From a virus, in the IMG/VR virus record IMGVR_UViG_3300027976_000027, positions 1-64,000 of that record: a stretch of 64,000 nt of DNA; one strand, 5' to 3'. A program made the translations under genes and the position numbers. The first letter of the stretch is position 1, and each line of letters opens with the position of its first letter. This document shows, piece by piece, positions 33,905-45,629 of the stretch. The notes under the pieces were generated by a model that had not been told where the DNA came from, ran no database searches, and worked only from the letters and a program-made list of their open reading frames with translations.

Positions 33905-36900
33905 CTAATTCTTGCCCAATCTTTTCCATCCATATCCTGGATTTTATAAGCTACACCAGCGGTTATATTTTTATCTATTATACTATATATTTCTTCTTCG
34001 TTATTGAAATTTTCCAAAACAGACCTAGGTATCTGTATTATAACATAACCACCCTTTGGATAGGATTCTTGATCTGAAGGGTATATATCCCAAAAAGATA
34101 TAGCCTCAGGAATATCCACTAAAACCTTATCAAGATCCAATGCGCCATATGATTTTACATTAATGGTTTTACCCAGAGTTGCTTTTAGTCCGCCACCCTT
34201 TAGCCTTAGATCTTCCAACCTAACATCTTTTATGTCTACGGAATTCAAGACATGGATAAGAGCTATTTGCATAGCAAATGGGTCATACTCTGTACTGTTA
34301 TAGTAGTCAAAAATATTCGTATCATAAGTAAAATCTATAACCGGTCCATAAGGATGCTCGGATACGTAATCCCACGTGTAGGCATTGTTTTCTGAACTTC
34401 TAACCTCTATCCTAGATGGGTTGATATATATATGTAGTGCTTTTTCTGTGTCGACTAAATCTCTATTCAAAAATGGATTGATCGGTATTGGCGCTCCAGA
34501 AACTTGTTTAATCGGTATGCCAGTTGCTTTTGCGGTATATGATACTCTAATTAAATTTGGATCATCAGACAATGGTGTTACGAAATCCACTATTCCGGTA
34601 TTGCAATTTATATTTCTGATTAAATTACTTTCTACCAGTTCCCACTTACTGTTTATATTGTCCCTTTTTTCAAAGGAAACCCAATTTTTTATTACACCAA
34701 CTACAGTATTCGATGGTTCACGAAAGGTGGCAATTGGCGTTTGACTTAACTGTACCCTTCTATTAGAAAGCACAGTTGGGACCTCGTCCAACACATCGAT
34801 ATATGGACGACCTGCTATCTGAGACCAAATTGCACTATCTATGTCTAGGGTTGAATATGTAGCCCTTAATGTTTTCCCAACATATTTGCTTAACCAAGAA
34901 GTCCAACCATAAACTGGATTTATATAGATATCCTTGGTAAAAGATCCTGCCGTAAAATACAATGGCCACTGCTGTGTTTTCTTAAGATTAGGGGGTATTG
35001 ATGATAACCCTATTCTTGACGAAGAGTTATATTCCAAGTTGTAGATGGGACATGCTATCTTCACCGGAACATTAGATGGGATAAATCTACTAGAAGTCTT
35101 TGGCCCAAAAAAATCAATATTACTAGACGTATTACCATCTGCATCAATCGCCAAAACCCCTATGTAAATATTATCCGGACCTCTAGATATATAGTCTATA
35201 TAATATAGATTAGTTCCCAAAAATTCTTTTTTGTTTTTGTCATAAAAACCGTATACAAAACCACCATTATCTGGTACGTTATTAATAAGTATGATAGAAC
35301 CGTAATCTACGTTGAACTCTTCGGTATCTAAAAGAGACATGGCAAAGTTTTTTATCTCTATACCATATGGCTTCCCAATTTTAGATGGGTCGCTACTAGG
35401 CTGACATAATAATGTTAATCCATCCAAAACGGTGACTGTATTTTTTGATTGCTTTATCACAGATCCGTCTGCTTTAAGCAGCCAAAAAGTATCTAATAAT
35501 TTTTCTGTGCTCTTTAATACTTTCGAGTTTTCATATATCTGGGTTGAAGTCTCGAATGTTATTATGTTATTTATTGCACTTACGAAGATAGAAGAAGAGC
35601 TTACTGGATTATTAGTAGAACCAAAAACATCGCTCACTAATAATGATGCTTCTAAAAGATCTATTTCCCTAGATGAAGTTAAGTCTATTGTGATCGACTC
35701 ATCTTTAAATTGAGGCGAACTATTCGCTACCCCAGATTGCGAAATAGTAGCTACATTACCACCTATAAATGGTGTAAATGCTGGACTATATTTAATGTCA
35801 CTAAAATCTATTTTAGTGGCAGTCAGATCCAAGCTCATTTCCCCAGACCAAGTTGGGTATAACATAGAGATTGGTGTGGTCGCAAATTTCACAGACTTGA
35901 TACCACTAATATCAATAATCTCACCTTTATTTGGTGAAATGTTTTCTACTTTACCTTGGATAACATATTTTATAATAACATCTTTTGTTTGTGTTTCTGG
36001 CTTATATCCAAAAATATCATAAGCAGAAGAACCGAGAGTCAACTTCTGTCTTATGGCATTGTAGCCCATGTTAAAGGCAATTCTTTGGATTGAATAACCC
36101 TCCGTATAACTACCAAAAGATCCACCTAAAAGTGCTCCAGAAAATCTTATTGAGAACACGGCACATTCGGCTATGGGCTTATCTACTACTACTTTTATAA
36201 CCCCTGTTGTATAGTTAAGTATACCTTGTACTACGGTGCCCGTACTTGACCCAGCTGGATAACATTTTATTTCTTTTATACTTATACCTTTATAGGATGT
36301 AGCACCTGCGAAAGCTCCTGTGGTAATGCTTAGATCGAGAACCTTCACATTTGTTGCAACACCTAATTGATCAGATGGCGCAGCAACCCAGATTGTATCG
36401 ATTAGAGTAGACGGACCGGTAAGCCCTGTAAATGTTACTTTCCTATAGTTCCAATCTCTAGATGGGAGCTCATGTAGCTCTATAGCATCTGCTGCCGCTA
36501 TTATAAATTTCACCACACCAGCTGGTAAAGCCTTATTTGCCGCAACCCTAGCGAGTATTGCCTGATAACGGACTGGGTCGGAGCTCTTTATTTTTTTCCA
36601 AACATGTATAGCTAATAAAGATTTTGTTTCACTATCGACAGTACCATTTTTGAATCTAGCATCTTCCTGCACCTGAAACGCCTTAACTGCATTAAAAGTA
36701 GCTGCGTTATAACCAATTCCTGATCCTGTGATTGGACAAACAATGCCATACTCCCTTAGGGAAATTTGTATATAGTTAATGTAGTTAAGAGGTGTTAACA
36801 TCCCCTGTACAAATTGCTTAGTTGTATTTCCAGCTTGTATATCTCCAGTATACAGATAGCTGTTAGCTGGGTCTGTTGAGTTAACTATATTCGTTCTTCT

Positions 36901-39609
36901 GTCTGCCCCAGAATAGACAGCATTTGAATTTTGAGTTGGTTCATAAATTTGTGTGTGTGGAGGGTCAATAACTGGTACAAGTTCGTCTGGAGTAGCTTCA
37001 ACGTGTTCTTTATAAAAAGCCTCACGCGAAAGAGTTGCAGAATATCTTGCCTCTACATTCGCTGTCCAACTTGCACTAAAAGAATTAGAAGATTCTTTTG
37101 AGCTTACATAAGAATTGAATATAGAAAAATTGAACGGATAAGCCTTATAAGTATTGATGGTGGAAATTGATTTATTTAAAAAATCATTTACTTCTTTATC
37201 AGAAGATTTATACATTCTATCTCTTATGACATAAGGGCCAAAACCTCCAGGGATAACAAACTGTGGAGAAGGAGAATTAGTGTAGGCGTAGAGAGTTGAA
37301 TCTATAGTATCCGCATCTAGCTTATATAACGTATAAGATGTCGGTATTTCCTCAACATCTTCAGATGTATAGTCCTTCTCTACTCTAACCGCATTAGCTA
37401 TGATCGCATCTGGATTAGTAATCTCTACATAAAAAGTGATATTACTTAAGTCTATCTCTTGTGTAGAAAGACTGTATTGGTCTGGGAGATAGTCATATAC
37501 AGATGATCTATAGTAATCTATTATCGAATTATTTTTTGGAATTAAACTTTTACAATATTTTACCGTCCCTATTGAATCAATATTGTTTAGCTTTATGGGG
37601 CTATAGATTTCTTTTTTCTCGTCTTCTAAAAGTGCATTACCGTTTATGACAAACGATGAATCCCATTTTGAAACATGGTAGTACATAGATGATCTAACAT
37701 CTTTTGTTTTTGTCGAAAAGATTCTAGCTAACAAAGCTACCGAAACAGCGTTATAGAGTAGCTTAAACGGACCCTCTATTGCCGCCACAACATTAAATGG
37801 ATTCTCCTCAATGGAAGCTACTCCACTATTTGCAGTGCTTATATCGAAAAAGGAAGAAGGTTGATACAGATCATTGCAATATTTGAGGAATTGAGCAGTA
37901 GAAGCTAGTATCGATCCTTTCGCTAAGGCATCTGTATAAGGAGCAAATTCCAGACTAACAAATATTGGGTTACCTCTAGAGTTTTTTAAAACTATATTAC
38001 TAGGAGACAAAGACCCAGTAAATTCTTTGCAGATTTTTTTAGTAGATATATCTGACAGATTACTTCTACCAAATATAGAATAGACTCTATGATTAACTCC
38101 GTCAACGGTTAGAGTTTCAAAAACAGTCTCATCAATTTTCCAAGCATTATGTTTATTCTCATCGATAAAAATATTTGTTGGATTGTAAGTCCAGGAGTCC
38201 AAAGCATATTCTAGAGAGCTAACAGATAAACTAGGATCTATACTTTCTGCTCCACTTGGTATTCTAGAAAGATCTAAGATCAGCGTGCCCTGGCTTATCT
38301 CTGTATATCTCTTTATTTTTGCGCCTTGCTCTGTCGTTAGAGTAGCTGTAGGGGACCAAGCCAAGACATCATACTGATCTAAATCTGTTGCAGAAACCTC
38401 ATCTATATTCAACAACCAATACAAAGCGTTCTGCTTTGGTGTTCCTATCATTTTTGGATTTTGAAAAAGATAACCAGAAAGATTAAATGGAGACTGTTCG
38501 AGCCTATAGAACACATATGGATTAGCAGAAGAATAATCTCTTCCGGCTTCCATTATCGGGAATGCACTAGCCGATGATAGCACTGCGCAATTAACAACTT
38601 TCTGTTTTATATTTGATTCCGAATCTAGTTCTTCTCCATTGTTAACGCTTGAAACATCTACTGATTTTTTTATTTTAGCTATTAGTCTCCAGTTAAAAGA
38701 CTCATAAGTTCTGCTATCCGAAAGACCTTTTTTGGGTACAAAAATTTCAAATCCATCTGCGTTAGTGTTCGTGCTAGCTATCATATTATTTTTTGATGAT
38801 AAAGATTTTCTTGCAAATATTTTTTTCTTCCTAGAAGAATTGTCTACTACAAAAGATTCCTCAGCTACTCTACTGAACAGGCTAACTGTATTGATATTCT
38901 CCCTATACTGTGGCACTACTGAGCTTATCGAAGAGGTCGAGGAAAGAGAAACTTTATCATATACCAATCTCAGGTCTACTGGGTTTGGGCTATCGAATAA
39001 AACCACTACTTTTGATGGCACTGCTGTGCGGTCAGAATAAAGACTAAGTGGCATTTGCTCTATTAAAATTCTATACTTCTTATCACCAGTGTTTGGATCT
39101 AGATAGTCGTATCCGTTTTGATCTAATACTTTTATGGAAAAAGGAATTTTTGACATTTCGACAAAATCATCTAGACTATTAAAGCCATAAGAATTTCTTG
39201 GAAGAAGTGTATAATATCTAGATATATAATAAGAATGAATAAAATTATTTTTCTTAATATCGTTTATGTGATATCTTTTATCGAATGCCTGATCCGACAA
39301 AAATATATCACTAACACTGATATCGTCAGAGTCGAATACTGTATTACCATCAGAATCTTCTAGCATGCCGAGCTCATTAGCAAATACTAATTTATTTTTA
39401 GCCCTATTGTTTGATGCCCCTATATCAGAAGAATAGGAATTTTCTGGAGTAAAATTAGAAAGATCAGTTATCGAGATATTATTAGATGGAGTAACCTGCT
39501 TTGAGGAGAACCAGGCTAAAGCCATACTAGAATCATCTAAGGGTAGATTGTTTACCTTTCTTACTTTCCCCTGTATACTCCCATCTATTTTATGGTCAAA
39601 TTTTTTCAC
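33901..39609 (-). CDS. Giant tail/adsorption protein with peptidoglycan-binding domain (1902 aa)
   Basis: A mostly beta-rich, repetitive structural protein. Near residues 945-1010 it contains LNYIQISLREYGIVCPITGS and GYNAATFNAVKAFQVQED, the pattern of the PG_binding_1 fold, a helical wall-binding module. This suggests the particle touches peptidoglycan during infection. Near the C-terminus come repeated beta segments (VISFEKRD-type strands). Hand scan found dozens of coding-strand CGG triplets and none in frame. It is coupled by overlap with the downstream tail gene. Confidence 0.65.
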   Translation of the reverse strand: MKKFDHKIDGSIQGKVRKVNNLPLDDSSMALAWFSSKQVTPSNNISITDLSNFTPENSYSSDIGASNNRAKNKLVFANELGMLEDSDGNTVFDSDDISVSDIFLSDQAFDKRYHINDIKKNNFIHSYYISRYYTLLPRNSYGFNSLDDFVEMSKIPFSIKVLDQNGYDYLDPNTGDKKYRILIEQMPLSLYSDRTAVPSKVVVLFDSPNPVDLRLVYDKVSLSSTSSISSVVPQYRENINTVSLFSRVAEESFVVDNSSRKKKIFARKSLSSKNNMIASTNTNADGFEIFVPKKGLSDSRTYESFNWRLIAKIKKSVDVSSVNNGEELDSESNIKQKVVNCAVLSSASAFPIMEAGRDYSSANPYVFYRLEQSPFNLSGYLFQNPKMIGTPKQNALYWLLNIDEVSATDLDQYDVLAWSPTATLTTEQGAKIKRYTEISQGTLILDLSRIPSGAESIDPSLSVSSLEYALDSWTYNPTNIFIDENKHNAWKIDETVFETLTVDGVNHRVYSIFGRSNLSDISTKKICKEFTGSLSPSNIVLKNSRGNPIFVSLEFAPYTDALAKGSILASTAQFLKYCNDLYQPSSFFDISTANSGVASIEENPFNVVAAIEGPFKLLYNAVSVALLARIFSTKTKDVRSSMYYHVSKWDSSFVINGNALLEDEKKEIYSPIKLNNIDSIGTVKYCKSLIPKNNSIIDYYRSSVYDYLPDQYSLSTQEIDLSNITFYVEITNPDAIIANAVRVEKDYTSEDVEEIPTSYTLYKLDADTIDSTLYAYTNSPSPQFVIPGGFGPYVIRDRMYKSSDKEVNDFLNKSISTINTYKAYPFNFSIFNSYVSSKESSNSFSASWTANVEARYSATLSREAFYKEHVEATPDELVPVIDPPHTQIYEPTQNSNAVYSGADRRTNIVNSTDPANSYLYTGDIQAGNTTKQFVQGMLTPLNYINYIQISLREYGIVCPITGSGIGYNAATFNAVKAFQVQEDARFKNGTVDSETKSLLAIHVWKKIKSSDPVRYQAILARVAANKALPAGVVKFIIAAADAIELHELPSRDWNYRKVTFTGLTGPSTLIDTIWVAAPSDQLGVATNVKVLDLSITTGAFAGATSYKGISIKEIKCYPAGSSTGTVVQGILNYTTGVIKVVVDKPIAECAVFSIRFSGALLGGSFGSYTEGYSIQRIAFNMGYNAIRQKLTLGSSAYDIFGYKPETQTKDVIIKYVIQGKVENISPNKGEIIDISGIKSVKFATTPISMLYPTWSGEMSLDLTATKIDFSDIKYSPAFTPFIGGNVATISQSGVANSSPQFKDESITIDLTSSREIDLLEASLLVSDVFGSTNNPVSSSSIFVSAINNIITFETSTQIYENSKVLKSTEKLLDTFWLLKADGSVIKQSKNTVTVLDGLTLLCQPSSDPSKIGKPYGIEIKNFAMSLLDTEEFNVDYGSIILINNVPDNGGFVYGFYDKNKKEFLGTNLYYIDYISRGPDNIYIGVLAIDADGNTSSNIDFFGPKTSSRFIPSNVPVKIACPIYNLEYNSSSRIGLSSIPPNLKKTQQWPLYFTAGSFTKDIYINPVYGWTSWLSKYVGKTLRATYSTLDIDSAIWSQIAGRPYIDVLDEVPTVLSNRRVQLSQTPIATFREPSNTVVGVIKNWVSFEKRDNINSKWELVESNLIRNINCNTGIVDFVTPLSDDPNLIRVSYTAKATGIPIKQVSGAPIPINPFLNRDLVDTEKALHIYINPSRIEVRSSENNAYTWDYVSEHPYGPVIDFTYDTNIFDYYNSTEYDPFAMQIALIHVLNSVDIKDVRLEDLRLKGGGLKATLGKTINVKSYGALDLDKVLVDIPEAISFWDIYPSDQESYPKGGYVIIQIPRSVLENFNNEEEIYSIIDKNITAGVAYKIQDMDGKDWARIR

Positions 39610-39611
39610 AA

Positions 39612-42600
39612 TTAATCCTCATAATCTTTTATAAGCCCAGAATAGTTACCGATTTGATATGGTGTTGAACCCAGATACCCAGCCTGATATTGTTCATATC
39701 TAGACACAGGCAACCACACTGGTGGCTTCCATCTAGGTGTAGAGCCAGTTAGATCCACTAAGTCTTCATTATAGTAACTAATGCTAAAGCTTGGAGTCGC
39801 ATATAAGTCTAAAGATTTATCTGGATCGAAATTAATAATATCAGGGATCCTTAAGCCATCAACATAATTTATGTCTATGTTATCATAAGTCTCATTCCAA
39901 TAAACTATATCCCCAATCATTGGTGTTGCGCTATCTCTAGCGGTTGACTCCAATTCTGATTCCACCACCATAAACCAATAACCCGGAGTGGCCCTATCCT
40001 GAGACTGTATAGGACCTATCTGGAATCTGCCATTTTCATCAGAATAAACTATACCTGCAGTAGTTTGGGACGTTGGGGCTGTAGTATCTATTGAGTACAA
40101 GGAAGATTGTAGTATCGGATAAATTTCTCTATCTTTTCTCCAATATATAACTTTGTTAGATTGTGGGATATTGCTTGTTGTTATAATGCCGGACACTATA
40201 ACTGAAGAAATCCCGTCTGCGTTTATGGAAATTGGGTTAGACAAAGCTGATAGATCTGAGCTAAATGATTTATTCGAATAGATTTCAAAATTTTTCTCTG
40301 TAAGAAAATTACTAGAGTCACTATCTATATGCGCCTCTAAATCTTGTGGATAGGAAATACCAGTCACCAATAATGAGGATGATAGCTGCATTGACACAGC
40401 TGATAGACCGGCAAATCTTGCATTTGTAGAAGCGAAGCCTTCATCATCTGTTGTCAGTATTTCTTTATCAAAAATTAAATCTGGATTTGATAATCTAAAA
40501 CTTTGGTTTGGTTTAGGATTTTTTTCAATATCCGAAGAATAAATAGATATAGTCATATAGTCTTGTTTGTCGTCCATTACATAAGAAGGGGATAATGTAA
40601 CGGCTGCTGTATTAAATACATAAAGTTTACTAGATACTATTATGTATCCTTCATCTAAAAATGAAGTTGTGTCACCAAAGTCTAATGAGACTGGAGTGGA
40701 GCTTCCATCAATTGAGGATTCGTAAACAATTTCGTAATCTAAATCAGAATTTGGTGTTGCATCAAAGACAATTCTTGAATAATAATCTAAATCATTTAAT
40801 ACGTTATCTAAAAAGTATGAATTTTTTACCCTATATCTTACTTTATAATTTCTATCTCTAGATATAGTATATGGTGAATTTGGAGTTGCGGTAAAATAAG
40901 AATCTGGTGATTCAAAATCGGTTATTATTACCTCTCCGGTCAAGCCATCTACAACGGAAATATCATAAATGTTTTTATATCCAAGATTAAATAGATATGA
41001 ATTATCGATTGAGTTATACCTTGGTTTAATATCTTCGGTATTATAAAAGCCAAATTCTCTAGGGGTGGCCTCATCTGGAAAAGCTGTTTCCACAAAGTGT
41101 ACGGGTGTTGAATCATTATAGACATTCAAAGATACAGGTGCACCCTGCCTAGGGACCGATGGTAATTCTACTTGCTTTAACATCCCACTGAAAACAGATC
41201 TTTGAGGTTTTGCGTATATGTAATAGTCATTATTATCCAAGTTTATCCAACCGGTATTTATTCTTACTTCTAGTTTTGAATCATAGAGTTTACCCTTAAC
41301 GATAAAGTTGGTAAATGTAGTTGTATTTCTTGATAAGTCGTAAGATTCTATTACTGAATTTCTTGGATAATTAATTTTCTTAGTAGTGTATATATCATTG
41401 TTAATTATAGAATCTATATTATCTTTTTCTAAAACATAAGATCTATTTAAGAATGGATTTATTATTTTTTGTTCCGACCAAATAGATACGTCTAATTCAG
41501 CAGGGTCGATTACGCGCATGCTTTCAAAAAAGTATTCGAATTTATCCACTCCAGAAAGTCCAAAACTTTCTCTGGTTAATTCTGGGACCAAAATTGAATC
41601 ATCATTTTTCCCTGGAATATATTCACCGTATATTGGATTATAGCGAACAACTCCATCTTCATTTATGTAACCAGAAATACTAGGAGATGCTGGTAGAGTA
41701 AAAGGTTCCCATTCTATGGTAGTGAATGGATATGCGCCAGCATCAACTGTCTCAAGCTCTAACTTATTTGGCGTAGATCCATATAGGTATTCGACATTCG
41801 TGAAATAGTAGTTTGCCGTTGCTGCTCCATCTACTATAGAAGTACTCCCAATTTGAGCAGTTGATGTTGGAGTAGATAGATCTGAGCCATAATACCTAAG
41901 TGTTATATTAGGAGATGACGGCACAAAGATATCTTCATCTGCCTCTAGATAATGTGCATACCCGCCAAAGCCAGTATATTGGTTATTCTCTGATACGGAA
42001 TCTCCGCTTAAACCTTGCGTTGGTTTAATGTTGTTAACATAAATATATTTTGGCGTTGCGCCCTCTGGCATTATTATATTTTGCATCATTGTATCATGGT
42101 CTAACTCAAACGTAGATGGAGGTGTAGCGACATCGTTAAGCATACTTTCTAGAGAATGCACTGGCGTATATCCGATTCTTTGAATTGGATCATACAACTT
42201 AGATTGTACTTGTAAAAACGTACTCTGTGAAAAGTTCGGAGTTGCAGAAAGTCCAGATCCTAAATATTCTATTGAATCATTTCTATGGGAAAATTTAGCT
42301 ATAAAGTCGTCGTTCAGGTTTGGCGTTGCATAAGTGGAACCATTCCACAAGCCATTTTTTATAGTTATATTTAAAATATTTTTTATATCTAAACGTGAAC
42401 TGGTAATACCATTTATAGTATTTGAATATGGAATAGTATCTTGTCCTATAACTGGATAAATAGTAGAAACAAAACCTTCTGTATCAAAAATTTCTCTAGA
42501 AAAATATTCAGGGCTTGCAGGATGACCAGGACTAAAATTGTTTTTAGGATTAATTATAAATGGAGCAACAAATATAGTAGGGGAAGTATAGATACCATGT

Positions 42601-44397
42601 GGGGTAGCACTAAACTCTAATGTTAGATTAACAGTTGCTGCTTGGTTTTCCCAAGCTGTTTTTTCATAAGATGCATAATATTCATACGCAACTTTTACTG
42701 GATCATATTTTATAGCGGTTCCGATCTTTTTCTTTCCGCTAGCTACAATTTCCGTATTGAAATATTTTGGGGTAGCATCAAAATTAACTATCGAAATCTT
42801 AGCGTCTGAGAGATCTCCAACTCCAGGCTGATAATATGGTATTTGGATATCGTCATCATAGTATCTTGAACGTAATCTATTTATGCCACCAGCTTCCGAT
42901 CCTGCATAATCCCAAATACTATCGTCAAAAGTAAAGTATCCCCAATTAGTTGGATATCTAATGTTTAAATCTTTTACAAAATTTTTGAATGAAGTCGTTG
43001 GGTTACCATTAATATCAAAATATGATAAAGAATTTTCTATATCTGACATCTCTAAGACTTCCGGCGTTGCACCAGGGTTTTCGTATGGAGGCGTTTCCCC
43101 AAAAGCTTTCCAAAGATTTAACTCTCTTCTAAGAGTTTTCTTAAATGCATCTACATTAGAACCAATCGGATTCTTAAATACGTCTAGAATTCTTGCCTTA
43201 AAGGAAATGTTAGATTCTAGATAAAGTCTGCCCAACCCTACTCTAAATCCAAATTCGTCAAACCAATTAAATTTTTGTATCGGGGTTTGGTCTAAAGTTT
43301 CGTTACTGGAATATTCGCTTTTCACATATATGCTTTGAAATTTCTTTAATGTTAGTATTTCTCTGTTAAGCGGATTATGGTAGAAAATATAATCAGTCGG
43401 CCTAGACCTATAGAAATCGACAAGATTATCTACGCGAGCTAATTCAACGTTATTACCAATAATTTTATTAAATGTATTTTTTACGTTAGTTGATAGATAA
43501 ATCCAGTCTAATTGATTTTCATCTGCCCTATCGATAAAAGAGTTTATTCTGTAGATGTCTATTTCTCTGTCAAAGTTATCTAGAGTTTCACCAACAACAG
43601 CATTTAAGAATTTACCAGCAGTAGACTTAGGCTCGAATAGATTTGGAGTTGCCTGATCGACAGAGTCCTCAGTCATCGACATCCATGAGGGGAATCTTTT
43701 AAGTATATTTTTTACTGCTCTGCTTAAAACTGGGCTTGTTGAGTCAGATATAGCTATCTCTATTAATAGTAGAAAATTTAATACATTTATATCCTCTACT
43801 TCAGTATCAATAGTCACTACGAATTTAGCATACCTTTTTACATTTTTTGATAGAAGTATGGAACCAAGGGCATCTGAAGCTGCCGTGCTAGATAAGAGCC
43901 ATGGTCCGATTAGGGGAGTCTGATTCGTGTATCTCTAAAGTAAATGTGATTGACTCTATGCTATTCAAAGAGCTGGAAAAGGCGCCTTTGAAAGTTCTCA
44001 CATCTATACGCGAAGAAGTATCTATGAACCTATAGAGATATTCCTCTGTCGAATCTGCAGTGAATATAGGCGTAGCACTATTATCTGGATTAAAGATTAT
44101 TGTTCCATCATGGCTTATATCAACATCGAATATTAGGTGCGGGCTTATTGCATCATCTATAAATAATTCTCCATAATTAGTGACTGCGTATGAACCTTCT
44201 ATGGTTGGGGTTGCGTCTTCTATTATTTTTGTTCCGGTAAAGGTATAATCACCTAGTGAATTAAGTCCAGTCGTGGACTTCGTATAGGAGAAATTCTTAT
44301 AATACTTATTCGAGTATAGGTCAATAGAACTTGATGTCCATACCTTTTGTTCTTTAACAAAATCGCCATTGTTAAAGCTCAACAAATAAGTTTTCAT
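39612..44397 (-). CDS. Giant tail protein (1594 aa) with repeated [A/S]TP motifs, read across a +1 shift
   Basis: Frame one (start ATG 44397) gives 163 residues to FTLEIHESDSPN; read straight it stops at TAG after R-T-M-A-L-I. Shifting at CGGA (43908-43905) leads with no stop through PWLLSSTAASDALGS and KFVVTIDTEVEDINVLNFLL into a 1400-residue frame. That frame's only nearby start would be a GTG at 43817 without a good ribosome-binding site. The tripeptides ATP or STP occur about 20 times in the second part and twice in the first (DATPTIEG, SATPIFTAD), which ties the halves together. Beta-rich, probably a baseplate or fibre protein. Confidence 0.7.
43905..43908 (-). other. CGGA +1 recoding site in the 1594-residue tail gene
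   Basis: Context CCT AAT CGG A CCA TGG CTC TTA. The zero frame stops six codons on at TAG; the +1 frame is open for 1430 codons. Confidence 0.72.
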
Positions 44398-44407
44398 TTA
44401 TTAGCCC

Positions 44408-45616
44408 CTAAATTGCGTCTAGCCAAATGCTGTACTCACACGTCACTCCATTTTCTGGGTGGACAAACATAAGATGTTGGCATGGTCTGCTCATTGAAGA
44501 AAAATATTCTTGGGCATAGGTGTTAAAGCTTTCTGTAGAACCAGATATTCTCAAAGTGGAACTGCCTATGGTCATCTTGGCCTGTTGATGGTAGTGACCC
44601 ATAAATACATCTTGGAAATCCTCAGGAATGGCTCCATCTTTCCAGCCCATTACCTTCCTATAGTAACTGGCAATAGCATTAGGTGAAGGCATCTGATCGC
44701 CGTGTATCAACAAAGAGCGATAATCGCCTATCGCATCAACAGCATACCAATGTCGTTCTCCTCTACCATCTGGAATATTGAAAGATATTCTTGGTTCATT
44801 TCTGAACATCATTTGTACAATTTTGTATAGGAGTCTATCCATATTTGTTTCTGGATCATGTAATTTTCTATTTTTTCCGCCAACAGCCCCGTGGTTTCCT
44901 ATCACGCCAGTGACATGAATGTGCTCAAAATGTTGTAACGCTGTAGTAAAAAATTTTGATAAGATCTCTGGTCCATTAATGCCGACTTGCCTATATAAAC
45001 CAGAGTCAATCAAATGAGATTGTCCAGGGAATATCTCTTCCCCTTCTACAATGTCACCCAAAAACCACACATGTAAATTTTTTACTGGATGATGCCTTCT
45101 TTGTATTCCCGTTATCTCTATTAATTTTTCTGTATATAGTTCAATTCTTTCAGCAAGTACGTCAGAATTATAGTCCGGTGTTATCTTTCCCATCTGCCAA
45201 TCTGCAAAAACGGCTACTGCAGTTTCCCCAGTGCCTGGCATATTCTTAATTACTGGTTTCTTGATTGGTGGCATTTCGAAACTAGAGAACGCATCAAATG
45301 CTGCTTGATAAACCGATAAAACAGCTTCTTCTTTTACATTTTTATGCTTATCGGCTAGCTTGGCTAAGCGCCTATTTTCTGATCTTAAGTATGCTGATCC
45401 ATCAGCTGCAGTCGCATCATGAGTATCTAAGGCAGTTTGTGCCTGTTCTTCTATGTCATCCCATGTGATCTTATCCAGGGCTTCATCTATAGAACAAGTG
45501 TCGTGCAGTACTTCTCCAGGAAAGTCGTCATAACCCTCGGAAACCATTCTTGCATGGGTCATATTTTTAGCTCTTACTATCTGTTTTCTAATAACAGTAT
45601 AATTCATTTCAGACAT
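44408..45616 (-). CDS. Calcineurin-like metallophosphoesterase (402 aa)
   Basis: All main metallophosphoesterase motifs appear in order: FADWQMGK near residue 139, WFLGDIVEGEE near 187, GVIGNHGAVGG near 239, LIHGDQMPS near 305 and FMGHYHQQAK near 339. These are the metal-binding D, GD, GNH, H and GHxH sites. The first 130 residues are a separate helical domain. Its placement inside the tail operon is unusual; it may process phosphodiesters in host surface polymers or act in DNA repair. Substrate unknown. Confidence 0.75.
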   Translation of the reverse strand: MSEMNYTVIRKQIVRAKNMTHARMVSEGYDDFPGEVLHDTCSIDEALDKITWDDIEEQAQTALDTHDATAADGSAYLRSENRRLAKLADKHKNVKEEAVLSVYQAAFDAFSSFEMPPIKKPVIKNMPGTGETAVAVFADWQMGKITPDYNSDVLAERIELYTEKLIEITGIQRRHHPVKNLHVWFLGDIVEGEEIFPGQSHLIDSGLYRQVGINGPEILSKFFTTALQHFEHIHVTGVIGNHGAVGGKNRKLHDPETNMDRLLYKIVQMMFRNEPRISFNIPDGRGERHWYAVDAIGDYRSLLIHGDQMPSPNAIASYYRKVMGWKDGAIPEDFQDVFMGHYHQQAKMTIGSSTLRISGSTESFNTYAQEYFSSMSRPCQHLMFVHPENGVTCEYSIWLDAI

Positions 45617-45629
45617 GGGAAAACCTCTT

